Positions 35,150 through 46,995 are shown, counted from the stretch's first letter. The stretch is DNA of 64,000 nucleotides from Micromonosporaceae bacterium KJ-029 (GCA_005402585.1 BIFP01000008.1:124001-188000); one strand, 5' to 3'. Made by a program: numbers and translations. Notes: generated from the sequence alone by a model not told the origin.

Positions 35150-36439
35150 TCAGAAGACGACCACGTCCCGGATGTAGCTGGCGAAGCGGCGCAACTGATA
35201 CGCCTCCGGCACCGGGGAGGTCATCCGGATCACCACCTGGCGGTTGACCAGTCCGGCTTCACCGCTGCGGTAGTAGGCGACCACGACAAGCCCATGCCGC
35301 TTCTCACCGTCGACATCGATGATCTGCTCCGCGTAGCTGGAGTACTCGCCACTGCGGATCCACTGTGCGCCCCAGGCCTCCTCGACGGCGCGCATGGCGT
35401 TCTGCCACTGCTCGCTGCACGGCTCGGGGCAGTTCCGCACGATCAACTCGCCGCCGGTCATCTCGTTGCCCGTGGCCGAGTTGCCGCAGTTGTACCTGAC
35501 GAACCCGTCGGCCTGGGCGGCGAGGGTGCACTTCCAGCCCCCCGGAACCTTGACCGGGAACCCGACCCCTTCGAGATCGGCCAGCGTCTGCAGCTGGTCC
35601 CGCTCGCTGAACCTCGGCCACTGCGTCGGCCACGCGCCGGGCTTCGGCGGCTCGATGCCGGGCGACTGGGGCGGCGCCGTCGGCAGCGCCGGCGGCGCGG
35701 TGCCGGTGGACGAGGCCACCGGCGGCGCGGGGTCGTCGTCCGAGCCCGACAGGAGGGCCACGGCACCGACGCTCACCAGCACCACCACAACCAGTGCGGC
35801 GACACCGATCCAGAGCCCGGTCTTCCGGCGGGGTGGCTCGGAGGGGGCGATCCGGCGGACCGGCGACGCGAACGGATCGCGGGGCGCGGCGACGGCCGGC
35901 GAGTCGTACGGGATCGGTGAGTACGGGGCCAGTGCGGCGTCCGGCGCTGCCGGCGAGGCCGGTGCGCCCGAGATCGGGTGCGGGGCCGCGGGCACTGGTT
36001 GCTCGGGGATCGGGTTCACCGGCGCCGCCGGTTGCCCCTGCGGCACTCCCGACGTCGGGGCGGGCGCCCCGGACACCGGCTGCGGTGGGCCGGAGACTGG
36101 CGGGGCCGAGGTCGGCGACACGGACGCCGGGACCGGCGTGTACTCGACCCCGAGAGCCCGGAGCAGCTTCTCCGCGCCCGGTCCGGCCTCGGCCGGGTAG
36201 GCAACCCAGGGCGCGGCGGCTGAGAAGTCGGCGTACGTGTAGGACAGCGCCTCCGGACCCTGCGCCAACGAGTTCGCCGTGCCGGCGAACGCCTCGCGCC
36301 AGCCGGGGGTCTCGGCCACGGTGGCGTCGAGCAGCGCCACGGTGACGAGTCGACCCTGTTCGTCGAGGGCTGCCCACGCTTTACCGACCGGCGACGTCCC
36401 CAGCAGGTGGGTGTACCGGTAGGGGCCGTCCGGCTGCAT
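35150..36439 (-). CDS. Single-pass membrane protein with a kinase-N-lobe-like head
   Basis: The 429-residue protein is of unknown function. Residues 7-60 (YRYTHLLGTSPVGKAWAALDE, then RLVTVALLDATV) look like the first strands of a Ser/Thr kinase N-lobe with a Gly loop, but the catalytic Lys is replaced by Ala in VTVALL and no C-lobe follows. Residues 100-205 are Pro-rich. A single helix (207-231) leads to an extracytoplasmic domain of about 170 residues with four cysteines (WKCTLAAQ, YNCGNS, RNCPEPCSEQW). AGGAG precedes the ATG. Its place at the head of the glycan gene run suggests sensing or scaffolding, an inference. Confidence 0.78.
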   Translation of the reverse strand: MQPDGPYRYTHLLGTSPVGKAWAALDEQGRLVTVALLDATVAETPGWREAFAGTANSLAQGPEALSYTYADFSAAAPWVAYPAEAGPGAEKLLRALGVEYTPVPASVSPTSAPPVSGPPQPVSGAPAPTSGVPQGQPAAPVNPIPEQPVPAAPHPISGAPASPAAPDAALAPYSPIPYDSPAVAAPRDPFASPVRRIAPSEPPRRKTGLWIGVAALVVVVLVSVGAVALLSGSDDDPAPPVASSTGTAPPALPTAPPQSPGIEPPKPGAWPTQWPRFSERDQLQTLADLEGVGFPVKVPGGWKCTLAAQADGFVRYNCGNSATGNEMTGGELIVRNCPEPCSEQWQNAMRAVEEAWGAQWIRSGEYSSYAEQIIDVDGEKRHGLVVVAYYRSGEAGLVNRQVVIRMTSPVPEAYQLRRFASYIRDVVVF

Positions 36440-36574
36440 GGCAACTCCTCTACTCGACCGCCGTGCGGATCCTATCGAGCCGGTGCACCTCGTCCCGCCC
36501 GCCGGTCGTCGCACTTCCGGGATCGCATCGAACCCGCAGCTCAGGTCGGGTCCGCCGGGCAGACCAGGGAACAC

Positions 36575-36604
36575 TTGCCTTATGAAAGTTTTCATGCATA
36601 GAGT
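36575..36604 (+). promoter_or_regulatory. Promoter of the hut operon
   Basis: TTGCCT (36575-36580), 18 bp, TAGAGT (36599-36604); the regulator ATG lies six bases after the -10, so the transcript is probably leaderless. Confidence 0.55.
36582..36595. promoter_or_regulatory. RpiR-type operator in the hut promoter
   Basis: Perfect palindrome ATGAAA-GT-TTTCAT inside the -35/-10 spacer. TGAAA-Nx-TTTCA dyads are usual for RpiR/MurR regulators, and one is encoded 16 bp downstream, so autoregulation of the hut operon is likely. Confidence 0.6.
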
Positions 36605-36610
36605 CGCAGG

Positions 36611-37459
36611 ATGAATGACGGAGCTGCCATAGCGTCGACCGAACGGGTCGTCGGCCTGTTCGACGGGGTCCGGCTCACCCCGACGCAGCGGCGCATCGCA
36701 CACTGCCTGGTGCAGCACGCTTCCGCCATCGGCTACCTCTCCGCCGCCGAGGTCGCCGAGCTGGCCGGGGTCAGCCAGCCGTCGGTCACCCGGTTCGCGG
36801 TGGCGCTGGGCCACGACGGCTACCCCGCACTCCGGCGCCGGCTGCGCGAGCTGACCGCCGCCGCGCCCGGGCCGGCCACCGCCGGCAACGAACTCCAGCA
36901 GGCGGTACGCGCCGAGATCGGCAACCTGGACCGGCTGGCCGGGCAGCTCGCCGACCGGGAGCGGATCGCCAGCACCGGGCGGCTGCTGGCCGCCAGCCGG
37001 CCACTGCCGGTGCTCGGCCTGCGCGCCGCCGCGCCGCTGGCCGCGTACTTCGCCTACTTCGCGGCCAAGGTGCACCCGGACGTACGGGTGCTCGACGACG
37101 GGGGCAGCCTGTTCACCGACCGCCTGGAGCAGGCGGTCGAGGCCGGGGCGCGGGCGCTGCTGGCGTTCGTGCTGCCCCGCTACCCCCGGGACACCCTGGA
37201 CGCGCTGCGCGAAGCCCGCGACGCCGGGCTGACCGTGGTCGCGATCACCGACTCGCCGGTCAGCCCGGCGGCCGAGCACGCCGACGTGGTGCTGCCCGCC
37301 GCGGTCGGCGCGCAACTCGTGTTCGACCTGCACACCGCCCCGATGACCCTGGCCATGGTGCTGCTCCAGGCAATCTGCGACGCCGCCCCGGCCGAGACCC
37401 AACGACGGCTGGAGGCGTTCGAAGCCTCGGCCGCCCGTCGACAGTTGTTCCTCGGTTAG
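36611..37459 (+). CDS. RpiR/MurR-family transcriptional regulator of the hut operon
   Basis: The 282-residue protein has an N-terminal helix-turn-helix of RpiR type ([30 protein letters not shown], then [27 protein letters not shown]; residues 22-84) and a C-terminal SIS domain (about 120-255, with [18 protein letters not shown] and [24 protein letters not shown]). SIS domains usually bind phosphosugars, but members beside hut genes probably sense a histidine-pathway intermediate. It is 13 bp upstream of hutU and likely controls the whole operon through the palindrome in its own promoter. Confidence 0.9.
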   Translation: MNDGAAIASTERVVGLFDGVRLTPTQRRIAHCLVQHASAIGYLSAAEVAELAGVSQPSVTRFAVALGHDGYPALRRRLRELTAAAPGPATAGNELQQAVRAEIGNLDRLAGQLADRERIASTGRLLAASRPLPVLGLRAAAPLAAYFAYFAAKVHPDVRVLDDGGSLFTDRLEQAVEAGARALLAFVLPRYPRDTLDALREARDAGLTVVAITDSPVSPAAEHADVVLPAAVGAQLVFDLHTAPMTLAMVLLQAICDAAPAETQRRLEAFEASAARRQLFLG

Positions 37460-37472
37460 GAGGAGTCCCACC

Positions 37473-39146
<1,674 letters not shown>

Positions 39147-39196
39147 GGAAGGGCCCCTTGTTAACGCATACGGTAGAGGAAGGGCCCCTTCTTAAC
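39147..39196 (+). repeat. Paired copies of a dispersed palindromic repeat
   Basis: GGAAGGGCCCCTTGTTAAC (39147-39165) and GGAAGGGCCCCTTCTTAAC (39178-39196) are direct copies separated by 12 bp, each with the GC-rich self-complementary core AAGGGCCCCTT. The same pair with the same 12-bp spacing occurs at 63719-63769. It lies between the hutU stop and the next gene. Confidence 0.8.
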
Positions 39197-40375
39197 AGGT
39201 TCCGCACGCTGTGGGACGAGATCGCCCCGATCGGGCGGGACCCCGGCAGCGGCGGGTACCTGCGGTTCGCGCTCACCGAGCCGGAACTGCGACTGCGGGA
39301 GTGGTTCCGGGAGCAGGCGCGGCTGCGTGGCATGCCGGTCACCACCGACGGCAACGGCAACCTGTTCGCCTGGTGGGGCGACCCGGACGCCGGGGACGCC
39401 GTGCTGACCGGCAGCCACTTCGACTCGGTGCCGCACGGCGGGGCGTACGACGGGCCGCTGGGGATCGTCAGCGCGCTGCTGGCCGTGGACGAGCTGCGCG
39501 CGGCCGGTGTCGCGCCGGCCCGTCCCCTGGTGGTCGGCGCGTTCGTCGAGGAGGAGGGCGGCCGGTTCGGCGTACCCTGCCTGGGATCGCGGCTGCTCAC
39601 CGGGCAGATCACGCCCGACCGGGCGGGTGCCCTGCGCGACGCGGCCGGGGTGAGCTTCGCCGAGGCGCTGGGTGACCGGCCGACGGGCGCCGACCCGGCG
39701 CTGCTCAGCCGCCTCGCCGCCTTCGTGGAGCTGCACGTCGAGCAGGGCCGCGCGCTGGTCGACCAGGACGCGCCGGTCGCGGTGGCCAGCGCCATCTGGC
39801 CGCACGGCCGCTGGCGCTTCGACTTCACCGGCGAGGGAAACCACGCCGGTACGACCCGGATGGCCGACCGCCGCGACCCCATGCTCACGTACGCGTTCAC
39901 GGTGCTCGCGGCGAACAAGGAAGCCCGGCTGCGCGACGCCCACGCCACCGTGGGGCGGGTCGCCGTCGAGCCGAACGCGACCAACGCGATCCCGTCCCGG
40001 GTGACCGGGTGGCTGGACGCCCGGGCCGCCGAGCCGGACACCCTCACCGGCCTGGTCGAGGCGGTACGGACCAAGGCGGCCGAACGGGCCCGACGCGACG
40101 GCACGGAGGTCACCCTGACCGAGGAGTCGGCGACCCCGCTGGTGGCGTTCGACGGCGGGCTGGCCGATCGGCTGGCCGGGCTGCTGGACGCCCCGGTGCT
40201 GCCCACCGGGGCCGGGCACGACGCGGGGGTGCTCGCGGCACACGTACCCACGGCGATGATCTTCGTCCGCAACCCGACCGGGGTGTCCCACTCCCCCGCC
40301 GAGTCGGCCACCGACGCCGACTGCGCCGCCGGGGTGACCGCCCTGGCCCGGGTACTGGAGGAGCTGACCAGATGA
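39158..40375 (+). CDS. M20-family amidohydrolase (allantoate amidohydrolase/N-carbamoylase type), probable N-formylglutamate deformylase
   Basis: The 405-residue dinuclear-metal hydrolase shows the M20 ligands in GSHFDSVPHGGAYDGPLG (His, Asp), VEEEGGRFG (Glu), ELHVEQG (His) and GAGHDAGVLA with SHSP (His near the C-terminus), and NHAGTTRM of the dimer domain. Between hutU and hutF it fills the place of HutG, so it probably splits N-formylglutamate to glutamate and formate; this role is inferred from context. No ATG or GTG start exists: TTG 39158 lies inside the repeat, with GGAAGGG upstream. CTG 39209 is an alternative. Confidence 0.88.
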   Translation: MLTHTVEEGPLLNRFRTLWDEIAPIGRDPGSGGYLRFALTEPELRLREWFREQARLRGMPVTTDGNGNLFAWWGDPDAGDAVLTGSHFDSVPHGGAYDGPLGIVSALLAVDELRAAGVAPARPLVVGAFVEEEGGRFGVPCLGSRLLTGQITPDRAGALRDAAGVSFAEALGDRPTGADPALLSRLAAFVELHVEQGRALVDQDAPVAVASAIWPHGRWRFDFTGEGNHAGTTRMADRRDPMLTYAFTVLAANKEARLRDAHATVGRVAVEPNATNAIPSRVTGWLDARAAEPDTLTGLVEAVRTKAAERARRDGTEVTLTEESATPLVAFDGGLADRLAGLLDAPVLPTGAGHDAGVLAAHVPTAMIFVRNPTGVSHSPAESATDADCAAGVTALARVLEELTR

Positions 40376-41733
40376 CCTCCTCCACCCGTTGGCTCGCCGA
40401 GTACGCGTGGCTCCCCGAGCACGCCGAGCCGACCCCGGACGTGCTGATCGAGACGGTCGACAACCGGATCACCGCCGTAACGCCGCTGACCCCGGGCAGC
40501 CAGCCGGACGCCGGGGTCGAGGTGTTGTCCGACGCCGTCCGGCTGCCGGGACTGACCCTGCCCGGGCTGGCCAACGCCCACTCGCACGCCTTCCACCGGG
40601 CGCTGCGTGGGCGCACCCACGGCGGACGCGGCGACTTCTGGAGCTGGCGGGACCAGATGTATGCCGTCACCTCCCGGCTCGACCCGGATTCCTACCTGGC
40701 CCTGGCGCGGGCGGTGTACGCCGAGATGGCGCTGGCCGGTATCACCTGTGTGGGCGAGTTCCACTACCTGCACCACGGACCGGGCGGCACCCCGTACGCC
40801 GACCCGAACGCGATGAGCGCGGCGTTGGTCGAGGCGGCGGCGCACGCCGGGATCCGGCTGACCCTGCTGGACACCTGCTACCTGACCGCGTCGGTGGACG
40901 GCCAGCCGTTGGCCGGGCCGCAGCAGCGCTTCGGTGATGGTGACGCGTTGCGCTGGGCCGAGCGGGTCGACGCGTTCACCCCGGACGGCGAGCACGCCCG
41001 GGTCGGCGCGGCCATCCACTCCGTACGGGCGGTGCCGGCCGAGCAGCTCGCCACGGTGGCCGGCTGGGCGGGCCGGCACGCGGCGCCGCTGCACGTGCAC
41101 CTGTCGGAGCAGCCGGCCGAGAACGACGCCTGCCGGGCGGTGCACGGTCGTACCCCGACCGGGCTGCTGGCCGACCACGGCGCGCTCGGCCCGGGCACCA
41201 CCGCGGTCCACGCCACCCATCCGACCAGCGGCGACGTGAGCCTGCTCGGGGAGAGCCGGACCGGGGTCTGCCTCTGCCCGACCACCGAACGGGACCTCGC
41301 CGATGGCATCGGGCCGGCCCGCCGGATGGCCGACGCGGGCATCCCGCTCAGCCTGGGCAGCGACAGTCACGCCGTGATCGATCCGTTCGAGGAGGCCCGG
41401 GCGGTCGAGCTGGACGAGCGGCTGCGTACCCGCCGGCGCGGCCACTTCACGCCGGTCGAGCTGCTGACCGCGGCCAGCACGGCCGGGCACGCCGCGCTGG
41501 GCTGGACCGACGCCGGCCGGATCGCGGTCGGTGACCGCGCCGACCTGGTCACGGTGCGGCTGGACAGCGTACGCACCGCCGGGGTGGCTCCGGCGGGCGC
41601 GTGGTTCGCGGCGGGAGCGGCCGACGTCACCCAGGTCGTGGTGGACGGCCGGGTGCTGGTCCGCGACGGCCGCCACCTGACCGTCGACGTACCGCGGGAA
41701 CTGGCCACGTCGATCGCGGAGGTGAGCCCATGA
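40372..41733 (+). CDS. hutF: Formimidoylglutamate deiminase
   Basis: The 453-residue amidohydrolase removes ammonia from N-formimidoylglutamate, giving N-formylglutamate. Metal ligands appear in [27 protein letters not shown] and [26 protein letters not shown] is typical of HutF. The ATG overlaps the M20 stop (ATGA) and removes an extension over the previous gene. Its presence shows the formylglutamate branch is used. Confidence 0.96.
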   Translation: MTSSTRWLAEYAWLPEHAEPTPDVLIETVDNRITAVTPLTPGSQPDAGVEVLSDAVRLPGLTLPGLANAHSHAFHRALRGRTHGGRGDFWSWRDQMYAVTSRLDPDSYLALARAVYAEMALAGITCVGEFHYLHHGPGGTPYADPNAMSAALVEAAAHAGIRLTLLDTCYLTASVDGQPLAGPQQRFGDGDALRWAERVDAFTPDGEHARVGAAIHSVRAVPAEQLATVAGWAGRHAAPLHVHLSEQPAENDACRAVHGRTPTGLLADHGALGPGTTAVHATHPTSGDVSLLGESRTGVCLCPTTERDLADGIGPARRMADAGIPLSLGSDSHAVIDPFEEARAVELDERLRTRRRGHFTPVELLTAASTAGHAALGWTDAGRIAVGDRADLVTVRLDSVRTAGVAPAGAWFAAGAADVTQVVVDGRVLVRDGRHLTVDVPRELATSIAEVSP

Positions 41734-42950
41734 GTCGCGTCAACGGCGGCAGCCTGCTGGTGGACAACATCGGCGAGCTGGTCACCAACGAGTCCGGTTC
41801 GGGCGAGGGTGGGCCGCTGGGCATCCGTCGGCGGGCCGCCGTGCTCGTCGAGGACGGCGAGGTGGCCTGGGTCGGGCCGGCCTTCGATGCGCCGGCCGCC
41901 GACCGGCGCATCGACGCCGACGGCGCGGCGGTGCTGCCCGGGTTCGTGGACAGCCACGCGCACCTGGTCTTCGCCGGGGACCGGGCCACCGAGTTCGCGG
42001 CCCGGATGGCCGGGCAGCCGTACACCGGTGGGGGCATCCGGACCACGGTCGGCGCGACCCGCACGGCCCCCGACAGCGAGCTGCGCGCCAACGTGCGCCG
42101 GCTGCACGGCGAGGCACTGCGGCAGGGCACCACCACGATCGAGATCAAGAGTGGGTACGGCCTCACCGTCGCCGATGAGGCCCGCTCGCTACGGATCGCC
42201 GCCGAGGTCACCGGGGAGACCACGTTCCTGGGTGCGCACGTGGTCCCGGCCGAGTACGCCGACCGCCCCGACGAGTACGTGGGCCTGGTCTGCGGACCGA
42301 TGCTCGCCGCCGCCGCGCCGTACGCCCGCTGGATCGACGTGTTCTGCGAACGGGGGGCCTTCGACGCCGACCACACCCGGGCGATCCTGACCTGCGGGCA
42401 GGCCGTCGGCCTGGGCGTACGGGTGCACGCCAACCAGCTCGGCCCCGGCCCGGGCGTGCAGCTCGGGGTGGAGCTGGGCGCGGCCAGCGTGGACCACTGC
42501 ACCCACCTCACCGACGCCGACGTGGACGCGCTGCAGTCGACCCGGGTCGACTGCATGTGCGCCGAGGGCGGGCACACGGCGACCGTCGCCACCCTGCTGC
42601 CCGGCGCCGAGTTCTCCACCCGCTCGCCGTACCCGGACGCCCGCCGGCTGCTCGACGCCGGGGTCACCGTGGCCCTGGCCACCGACTGCAACCCCGGCTC
42701 GTCGTACACCTCGTCGATGCCGTTCTGCATCGCACTCGCCGTACGCGAGATGCGGATGACCCCGGCGGAGGCGGTGTGGGCCGCGACCGCCGGTGGCGCG
42801 CTGGCGCTGCGCCGCACCGACGTCGGCGTGCTGCGGCCCGGCGCCCGGGCCGACCTGATCATCCTCGACGCACCGTCCCACCTGCACCTGGCCTACCGGC
42901 CCGGGGTGCCCCTGATCCGCCAGGTTCTGCACAACGGAGTACCGCTATGA
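41730..42950 (+). CDS. hutI: Imidazolonepropionase
   Basis: The 406-residue amidohydrolase opens the imidazolone ring to formimidoylglutamate. [25 protein letters not shown] has the HxH metal site, [28 protein letters not shown] and [11 protein letters not shown] follow in the usual order. ATG overlaps the hutF stop (ATGA). Confidence 0.97.
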   Translation: MSRVNGGSLLVDNIGELVTNESGSGEGGPLGIRRRAAVLVEDGEVAWVGPAFDAPAADRRIDADGAAVLPGFVDSHAHLVFAGDRATEFAARMAGQPYTGGGIRTTVGATRTAPDSELRANVRRLHGEALRQGTTTIEIKSGYGLTVADEARSLRIAAEVTGETTFLGAHVVPAEYADRPDEYVGLVCGPMLAAAAPYARWIDVFCERGAFDADHTRAILTCGQAVGLGVRVHANQLGPGPGVQLGVELGAASVDHCTHLTDADVDALQSTRVDCMCAEGGHTATVATLLPGAEFSTRSPYPDARRLLDAGVTVALATDCNPGSSYTSSMPFCIALAVREMRMTPAEAVWAATAGGALALRRTDVGVLRPGARADLIILDAPSHLHLAYRPGVPLIRQVLHNGVPL

Positions 42951-44482
42951 CCGTGACCATCCAGCCCACCGGGGTCTCCCCCGCCGACTTGCTCGCCGTG
43001 GCGCGCGGCACCGTCAAGGTCGTCCTCGACCCGGCCACCGTCGACGCCATGGCGACCAGCCGGTCCATCGTGGACGGCATCGAGGCCGCCGGCCGTCCCG
43101 TGTACGGCGTCTCCACCGGCTTCGGGGCGCTCGCCAACACCTTCGTCGCCCCCGAGCGGCGGGCCGAGCTGCAGCACGCGCTGATCCGCTCGCACGCCGC
43201 CGGGGTGGGCGCGCCGATGCCGCGGGAGGTGGTCCGCGCGATGATGCTGCTGCGGGTCCGCTCGCTCGCCCTCGGCCGCTCCGGGGTCCGTCCGCTGGTC
43301 GCCGAGGCGCTGGTGGACCTGCTCAACCACGACGTCACCCCGTGGGTGCCGGAGCACGGCTCGCTGGGTGCCTCCGGCGACCTGGCGCCACTGGCGCACT
43401 GCGCGCTGGTGCTACTCGGTGAGGGCTGGGTGCTCGGCGCCGACGGCGAGCGGGTGCCCGCCGCCGACGCGCTACGGCGGGCCGGCCTCGAACCGGTCGA
43501 GCTGGCCGCCAAGGAGGGGCTGGCGCTGATCAACGGCACCGACGGCATGCTCGGCATGCTGCTGCTGGCGATCCACGACGCGGCCCACCTGTTCACCATG
43601 GCGGACGTGACCGCGGCGCTGGCGATCGAGGCGATGCTCGGCTCGGAACGACCGTTCCTGCCGGAGTTGCACACCATCCGCCCGCACCCCGGGCAGGGCC
43701 TCTCGGCGGCGAACATCCACCGGCTGCTGCAGCACTCGGCGGTGATGGACTCGCACCGCGACGACCTGGCGCACGCGGTGCAGGACGCCTACTCGATGCG
43801 CTGCGCGCCGCAGGTGGCCGGCGCCGCCCGGGACACCCTGGACTTCGTCCGCACGGTGGCCGGCCGGGAGCTGGCGTCGGTGGTGGACAACCCGGTGGTG
43901 CTGCCCGACGGCCGGGTCGAGTCGACCGGGAACTTCCACGGCGCGCCGCTGGGCTTCGCCGCCGACTTCCTGGCCATCGCCGCCGCCGAGGTGGGCGCGA
44001 TCGCCGAGCGCCGGGTCGACCGGTTGCTCGACGTCACCCGCTCCCGGGACCTGCCGGCGTTCCTCTCCCCCGACGCCGGGGTCAACTCCGGGCTGATGAT
44101 CGCCCAGTACACCGCCGCCGGCATCGTGGCGGAGAACCGCCGGCTGGCCGCGCCCGCGTCGGTGGACTCGCTGCCCACCAGCGGGATGCAGGAGGACCAC
44201 GTCTCGATGGGCTGGGCCGCGGCAAAGAAGCTGCGCACCGTCCTGGACAACCTGACCAGCCTGCTCGCGGTGGAGCTGCTGGCCGCCGTACGCGGGCTCC
44301 AGCTGCGGGCGCCGCTGGTGCCGTCGCCGGCCGGACGGGCGGCGATCGCGGCGCTGGGCGAGGTCGCCGGTACGCCCGGCCCGGACGTCTTCCTCGCCCC
44401 GCTGATGGAGGCGGCCCGCGCCGTGGTCGGCAGCCCGGAGCTGCGCTCCGCCATCGAGCGGGAGGTCGGCCCGCTCGAGTGA
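42947..44482 (+). CDS. hutH: Histidine ammonia-lyase
   Basis: The 511-residue enzyme removes ammonia from histidine to give urocanate, the first step of the pathway. The electrophilic MIO cofactor forms from Ala142-Ser143-Gly144 in [14 protein letters not shown], the same numbering as the classical enzymes. [15 protein letters not shown] (catalytic Tyr) and the C-terminal [12 protein letters not shown] are conserved. ATG overlaps the hutI stop (ATGA). Last gene of the operon. Confidence 0.98.
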   Translation: MTVTIQPTGVSPADLLAVARGTVKVVLDPATVDAMATSRSIVDGIEAAGRPVYGVSTGFGALANTFVAPERRAELQHALIRSHAAGVGAPMPREVVRAMMLLRVRSLALGRSGVRPLVAEALVDLLNHDVTPWVPEHGSLGASGDLAPLAHCALVLLGEGWVLGADGERVPAADALRRAGLEPVELAAKEGLALINGTDGMLGMLLLAIHDAAHLFTMADVTAALAIEAMLGSERPFLPELHTIRPHPGQGLSAANIHRLLQHSAVMDSHRDDLAHAVQDAYSMRCAPQVAGAARDTLDFVRTVAGRELASVVDNPVVLPDGRVESTGNFHGAPLGFAADFLAIAAAEVGAIAERRVDRLLDVTRSRDLPAFLSPDAGVNSGLMIAQYTAAGIVAENRRLAAPASVDSLPTSGMQEDHVSMGWAAAKKLRTVLDNLTSLLAVELLAAVRGLQLRAPLVPSPAGRAAIAALGEVAGTPGPDVFLAPLMEAARAVVGSPELRSAIEREVGPLE

Positions 44483-44576
44483 GTCCGCACGCCCTGGCCG
44501 GCCCGGACGCCCCCGGGTCGGCCGGGGCCACCCTCCCGCCGACGGCGACGTCAGGGTGGGAGGCGACCTCAAGGCC

Positions 44577-44604
44577 GCCCCGCCCATCGCGGTGCGGGCG
44601 GGGC
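44577..44604. terminator. Bidirectional terminator between hutH and rdgB
   Basis: GCCCCGCCC and GGGCGGGGC arms (44577-44585 and 44596-44604) form a 9-bp stem with a 10-base loop, just before the rdgB stop. A second weaker hairpin (CCACCCT/AGGGTGG) lies near 44528-44559. Confidence 0.65.
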
Positions 44605-44612
44605 CCCTCAGC

Positions 44613-45230
44613 TCAGCTGGCCGGCGGGAGCACCTTCGCGACCAGTGCAGCCAGCTCGCGCAGGGCCTTGCCGCGGTGGCTGACCGCGTCCTTCTCGGCG
44701 GGGGTCAGCTCCGCGTTGGTGCGGTCCTGGCCGTCGCCCAGGAAGATCGGGTCGTAGCCGAACCCGCCGTCCCCGCGTGGGGCCCGCAGTACCCGGCCCA
44801 CCTGCCGGCCGTCCACGAGATGCTCCTTGCCACCGGGCAGCACCAGCGCGACCGTGCAGACGAAGGAGGCGCCCCGGTGCTCGTCCGGCACGTCGGCGAT
44901 CTGGTCGAGCACCAGCTGGAGGTTGGCGTGGTCGTCGCCGTGCTGACCGGCCCAGCGGGCGCTGAACACCCCCGGCATCCCGTTCAGCGCGTCGACGGCC
45001 AGCCCGGAGTCGTCGGCGATCGTCGGCAGGCCGGTACGCCGGCAGCCCTCCCGCGCCTTGATCAGCGCGTTCTCACCGAAGGTGAGCCCGGTCTCCGGCA
45101 ACTCGGGGTACGCCTCGACGTCGTCCAGCCCGACCAGGGCAATCCGGTGCGCGCCGAGCGCGCCGTCCAGGATGCGCTGCAGCTCGATGAGTTTCTTACG
45201 GTTCCGGGTGGCGAGCAGGACCTTGTTCAT
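44613..45230 (-). CDS. rdgB: XTP/dITP diphosphatase (Ham1/RdgB)
   Basis: The 205-residue enzyme cleaves non-canonical purine triphosphates (XTP, dITP) and so keeps them out of nucleic acids. [18 protein letters not shown] is the canonical start, [36 protein letters not shown] and FGYDPIF are conserved active-site blocks. The ATG overlaps the rph stop (ATGA), the same rph-rdgB pair as in M. tuberculosis. Confidence 0.97.
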   Translation of the reverse strand: MNKVLLATRNRKKLIELQRILDGALGAHRIALVGLDDVEAYPELPETGLTFGENALIKAREGCRRTGLPTIADDSGLAVDALNGMPGVFSARWAGQHGDDHANLQLVLDQIADVPDEHRGASFVCTVALVLPGGKEHLVDGRQVGRVLRAPRGDGGFGYDPIFLGDGQDRTNAELTPAEKDAVSHRGKALRELAALVAKVLPPAS

Positions 45231-45955
45231 TGGGAGAGAGCCTTCCGCTGGGCTTCGGCCAGTTCCACGCAGCCGGCGACGGCCAGGTCGAGCAGGGCGT
45301 CCAGCTGCTCGCGGGCGAACACGCCTGCCTCGCCGGTGCCCTGCACCTCGACGAACTCCCCGGTGCCGGTGCAGACCACGTTCATGTCGACCTCGGCGGC
45401 CACGTCCTCGTCGTAGCACAGATCCAGGCGCGGCTCGCCCGCGATCACGCCGACGCTGACCGCGGCCACCGAACGGTGCATCACCTTCTCCGGCTTGCCG
45501 GCCAGGGCCTTGCGCGCGGCGAGCCAGGTCACCGCGTCGTACAGGGCCACGTACGCGCCGGTGATCGCCGCGGTCCGGGTACCACCGTCGGCCTGCAGCA
45601 CGTCGCAGTCGAGCACGATGGAGTTCTCGCCGAGCGCCTTGAGGTCGACGGCGGCGCGCAGGCTCCGGCCGACCAGCCGGGAGATCTCGTGGGTACGCCC
45701 GCCGACCCGCCCCTTGACGCTCTCCCGGTCGGAGCGGGTGTTGGTGGCCCGGGGCAGCATCGCGTACTCGGCGGTGACCCAGCCCAGGCCGGAGCCTCTA
45801 CGCCAGCGGGGCACCCCCTCGGTGACGCTCGCCGTGCAGAGAACCCGGGTCGCGCCGAACTCCACCAGTACCGAGCCCTCCGGATGGGTGCTCCAGCCTC
45901 GGGTCAGGGTCACCGGTCGAAGTTGGTCGGGCTGCCGCCCGTCAGGTCGTGCCAT
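45227..45955 (-). CDS. rph: Ribonuclease PH
   Basis: The 242-residue phosphorolytic 3'-5' exonuclease trims tRNA 3' ends. [15 protein letters not shown] is the family start, [50 protein letters not shown] and [20 protein letters not shown] are highly conserved. ATG 45955 is chosen over 45964 because TAGGGT lies seven bases before it, indicating a leaderless mRNA. Confidence 0.97.
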   Translation of the reverse strand: MARPDGRQPDQLRPVTLTRGWSTHPEGSVLVEFGATRVLCTASVTEGVPRWRRGSGLGWVTAEYAMLPRATNTRSDRESVKGRVGGRTHEISRLVGRSLRAAVDLKALGENSIVLDCDVLQADGGTRTAAITGAYVALYDAVTWLAARKALAGKPEKVMHRSVAAVSVGVIAGEPRLDLCYDEDVAAEVDMNVVCTGTGEFVEVQGTGEAGVFAREQLDALLDLAVAGCVELAEAQRKALSQ

Positions 45956-45962
45956 GCCCTGC

Positions 45963-45968
45963 ACCCTA
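45963..45968 (-). promoter_or_regulatory. -10 element of leaderless rph promoter
   Basis: On the minus strand TAGGGT, seven bases, then ATG (complement 45955). Confidence 0.55.
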
Positions 45969-46007
45969 TGTGGTGCCCTGATCGAACCGTCCCCGGGTGT
46001 CCACCGC

Positions 46008-46988
46008 TCAGTCGTGCCAGCCGACGGCCAGGGTCACGGTGACGTAACCGTCGATGGAGCGGTTGCCCGGGAGGGCGACGTAGGTCGCGGTCATCTCGAA
46101 GCCGTCCCGCCTCCAGGTGAAGTACCCGCAGGACGGGGCGCCGGGATCGGAGAGGCAGTCCTGCATCCGGTCCACGGTGATGCCCAGCCCGGCGTTGCTC
46201 AGGAACGCCTGGATGCTCTGCGCCACGTCCACCGGGCACCTGCCCCGTTTGCAGTCGAGCTTGTAGGTCGCCCCGACGCTCTTGTCGCCCTCGGAGACGC
46301 TGAGACGGTAGAAGCCGGCCGGGATCCCGGCGTCGTTGATCATCTCCTTGCGCTGTTCCTGCAGCTGGCGCGGCCGGTACCAGCCGTCGTAGGTGAAGAA
46401 GCCGCCGCAGCAGAGCGCGAGCAGCAGCGCGCCGACGCCGAGCAGGATGCCCACCACCCGGCCGGCACCGGACCGCTTGCGTGGTGCCGGTCCCGGCGGG
46501 AAGTGCCCCGGGTACGGCGAGCCGGGCGGATAGCCGCCCGGCGGAGCCGGGTACGCGCCGCCGGGCACGGGCGGCTGCGGACCGCCCGGTGGAGCGGGGT
46601 AGCCGGATGCGGACGACTGAGGAGCGCCCGGTGGAGCGGGGTAGCCGGGTACGGGCGGCTGCGGACCGGCCGGCGGCCAACCCTGTGCCGGCGGCTGCGG
46701 GCTGGTGGGCGGCCATCCCGGCGTGGGCTGCGGCGAGGCGGTGGCCGGCCAGCCGGACGGCGGCGGCTGGGGCAGGCCCGCTGGTGGCTGTGGTGGGCCC
46801 GCCGGTGGCCAACCGGACGACGATGACGGCGGGCCGGTGGGCGACTGCGGACCGGCCGGCGGCCACTCCGGTGCCGGCGGCGGCTGGCCCGCGGGCGGCC
46901 AACCGGACGACGGCGGCGGGCCAGCAGGCGACTGTGGCGGGCCGGCGGGGTGGGGCGGGCCGGGCACGCCGGAGGAGGGGTCCGTCAC
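46008..46988 (-). CDS. Pro-rich membrane-anchored protein with small extracytoplasmic domain
   Basis: The 326-residue product has a cytoplasmic head of about 170 residues made of repeated [10 protein letters not shown] and [12 protein letters not shown] units, then PRKRSG and one helix (about 178-200, [21 protein letters not shown]), then a 120-residue outside domain with [12 protein letters not shown] and [14 protein letters not shown], probably two disulfides. No family is recognised. Its mRNA is probably leaderless. It sits between the MBL-fold gene and rph, where the M. tuberculosis order has no counterpart. Confidence 0.78.
   Translation of the reverse strand: MTDPSSGVPGPPHPAGPPQSPAGPPPSSGWPPAGQPPPAPEWPPAGPQSPTGPPSSSSGWPPAGPPQPPAGLPQPPPSGWPATASPQPTPGWPPTSPQPPAQGWPPAGPQPPVPGYPAPPGAPQSSASGYPAPPGGPQPPVPGGAYPAPPGGYPPGSPYPGHFPPGPAPRKRSGAGRVVGILLGVGALLLALCCGGFFTYDGWYRPRQLQEQRKEMINDAGIPAGFYRLSVSEGDKSVGATYKLDCKRGRCPVDVAQSIQAFLSNAGLGITVDRMQDCLSDPGAPSCGYFTWRRDGFEMTATYVALPGNRSIDGYVTVTLAVGWHD
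46500..46960 (-). repeat. Degenerate coding repeats of the Pro-rich head
   Basis: CGGTGGAGCGGGGTAGCCGG occurs twice (near 46588 and 46630) and the GGCGGCCAACC/GGTGGCCAACC type several times. They encode the GYPAPPG and GWPPAG repeats. Confidence 0.6.
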
Positions 46989-46995
46989 CCGGGCG

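Noticed and set aside
46500..46960. Pro-rich repeat DNA as a possible non-coding minisatellite
   Set aside because: The repeats keep one reading frame that continues into a membrane helix and a cysteine-bearing domain.
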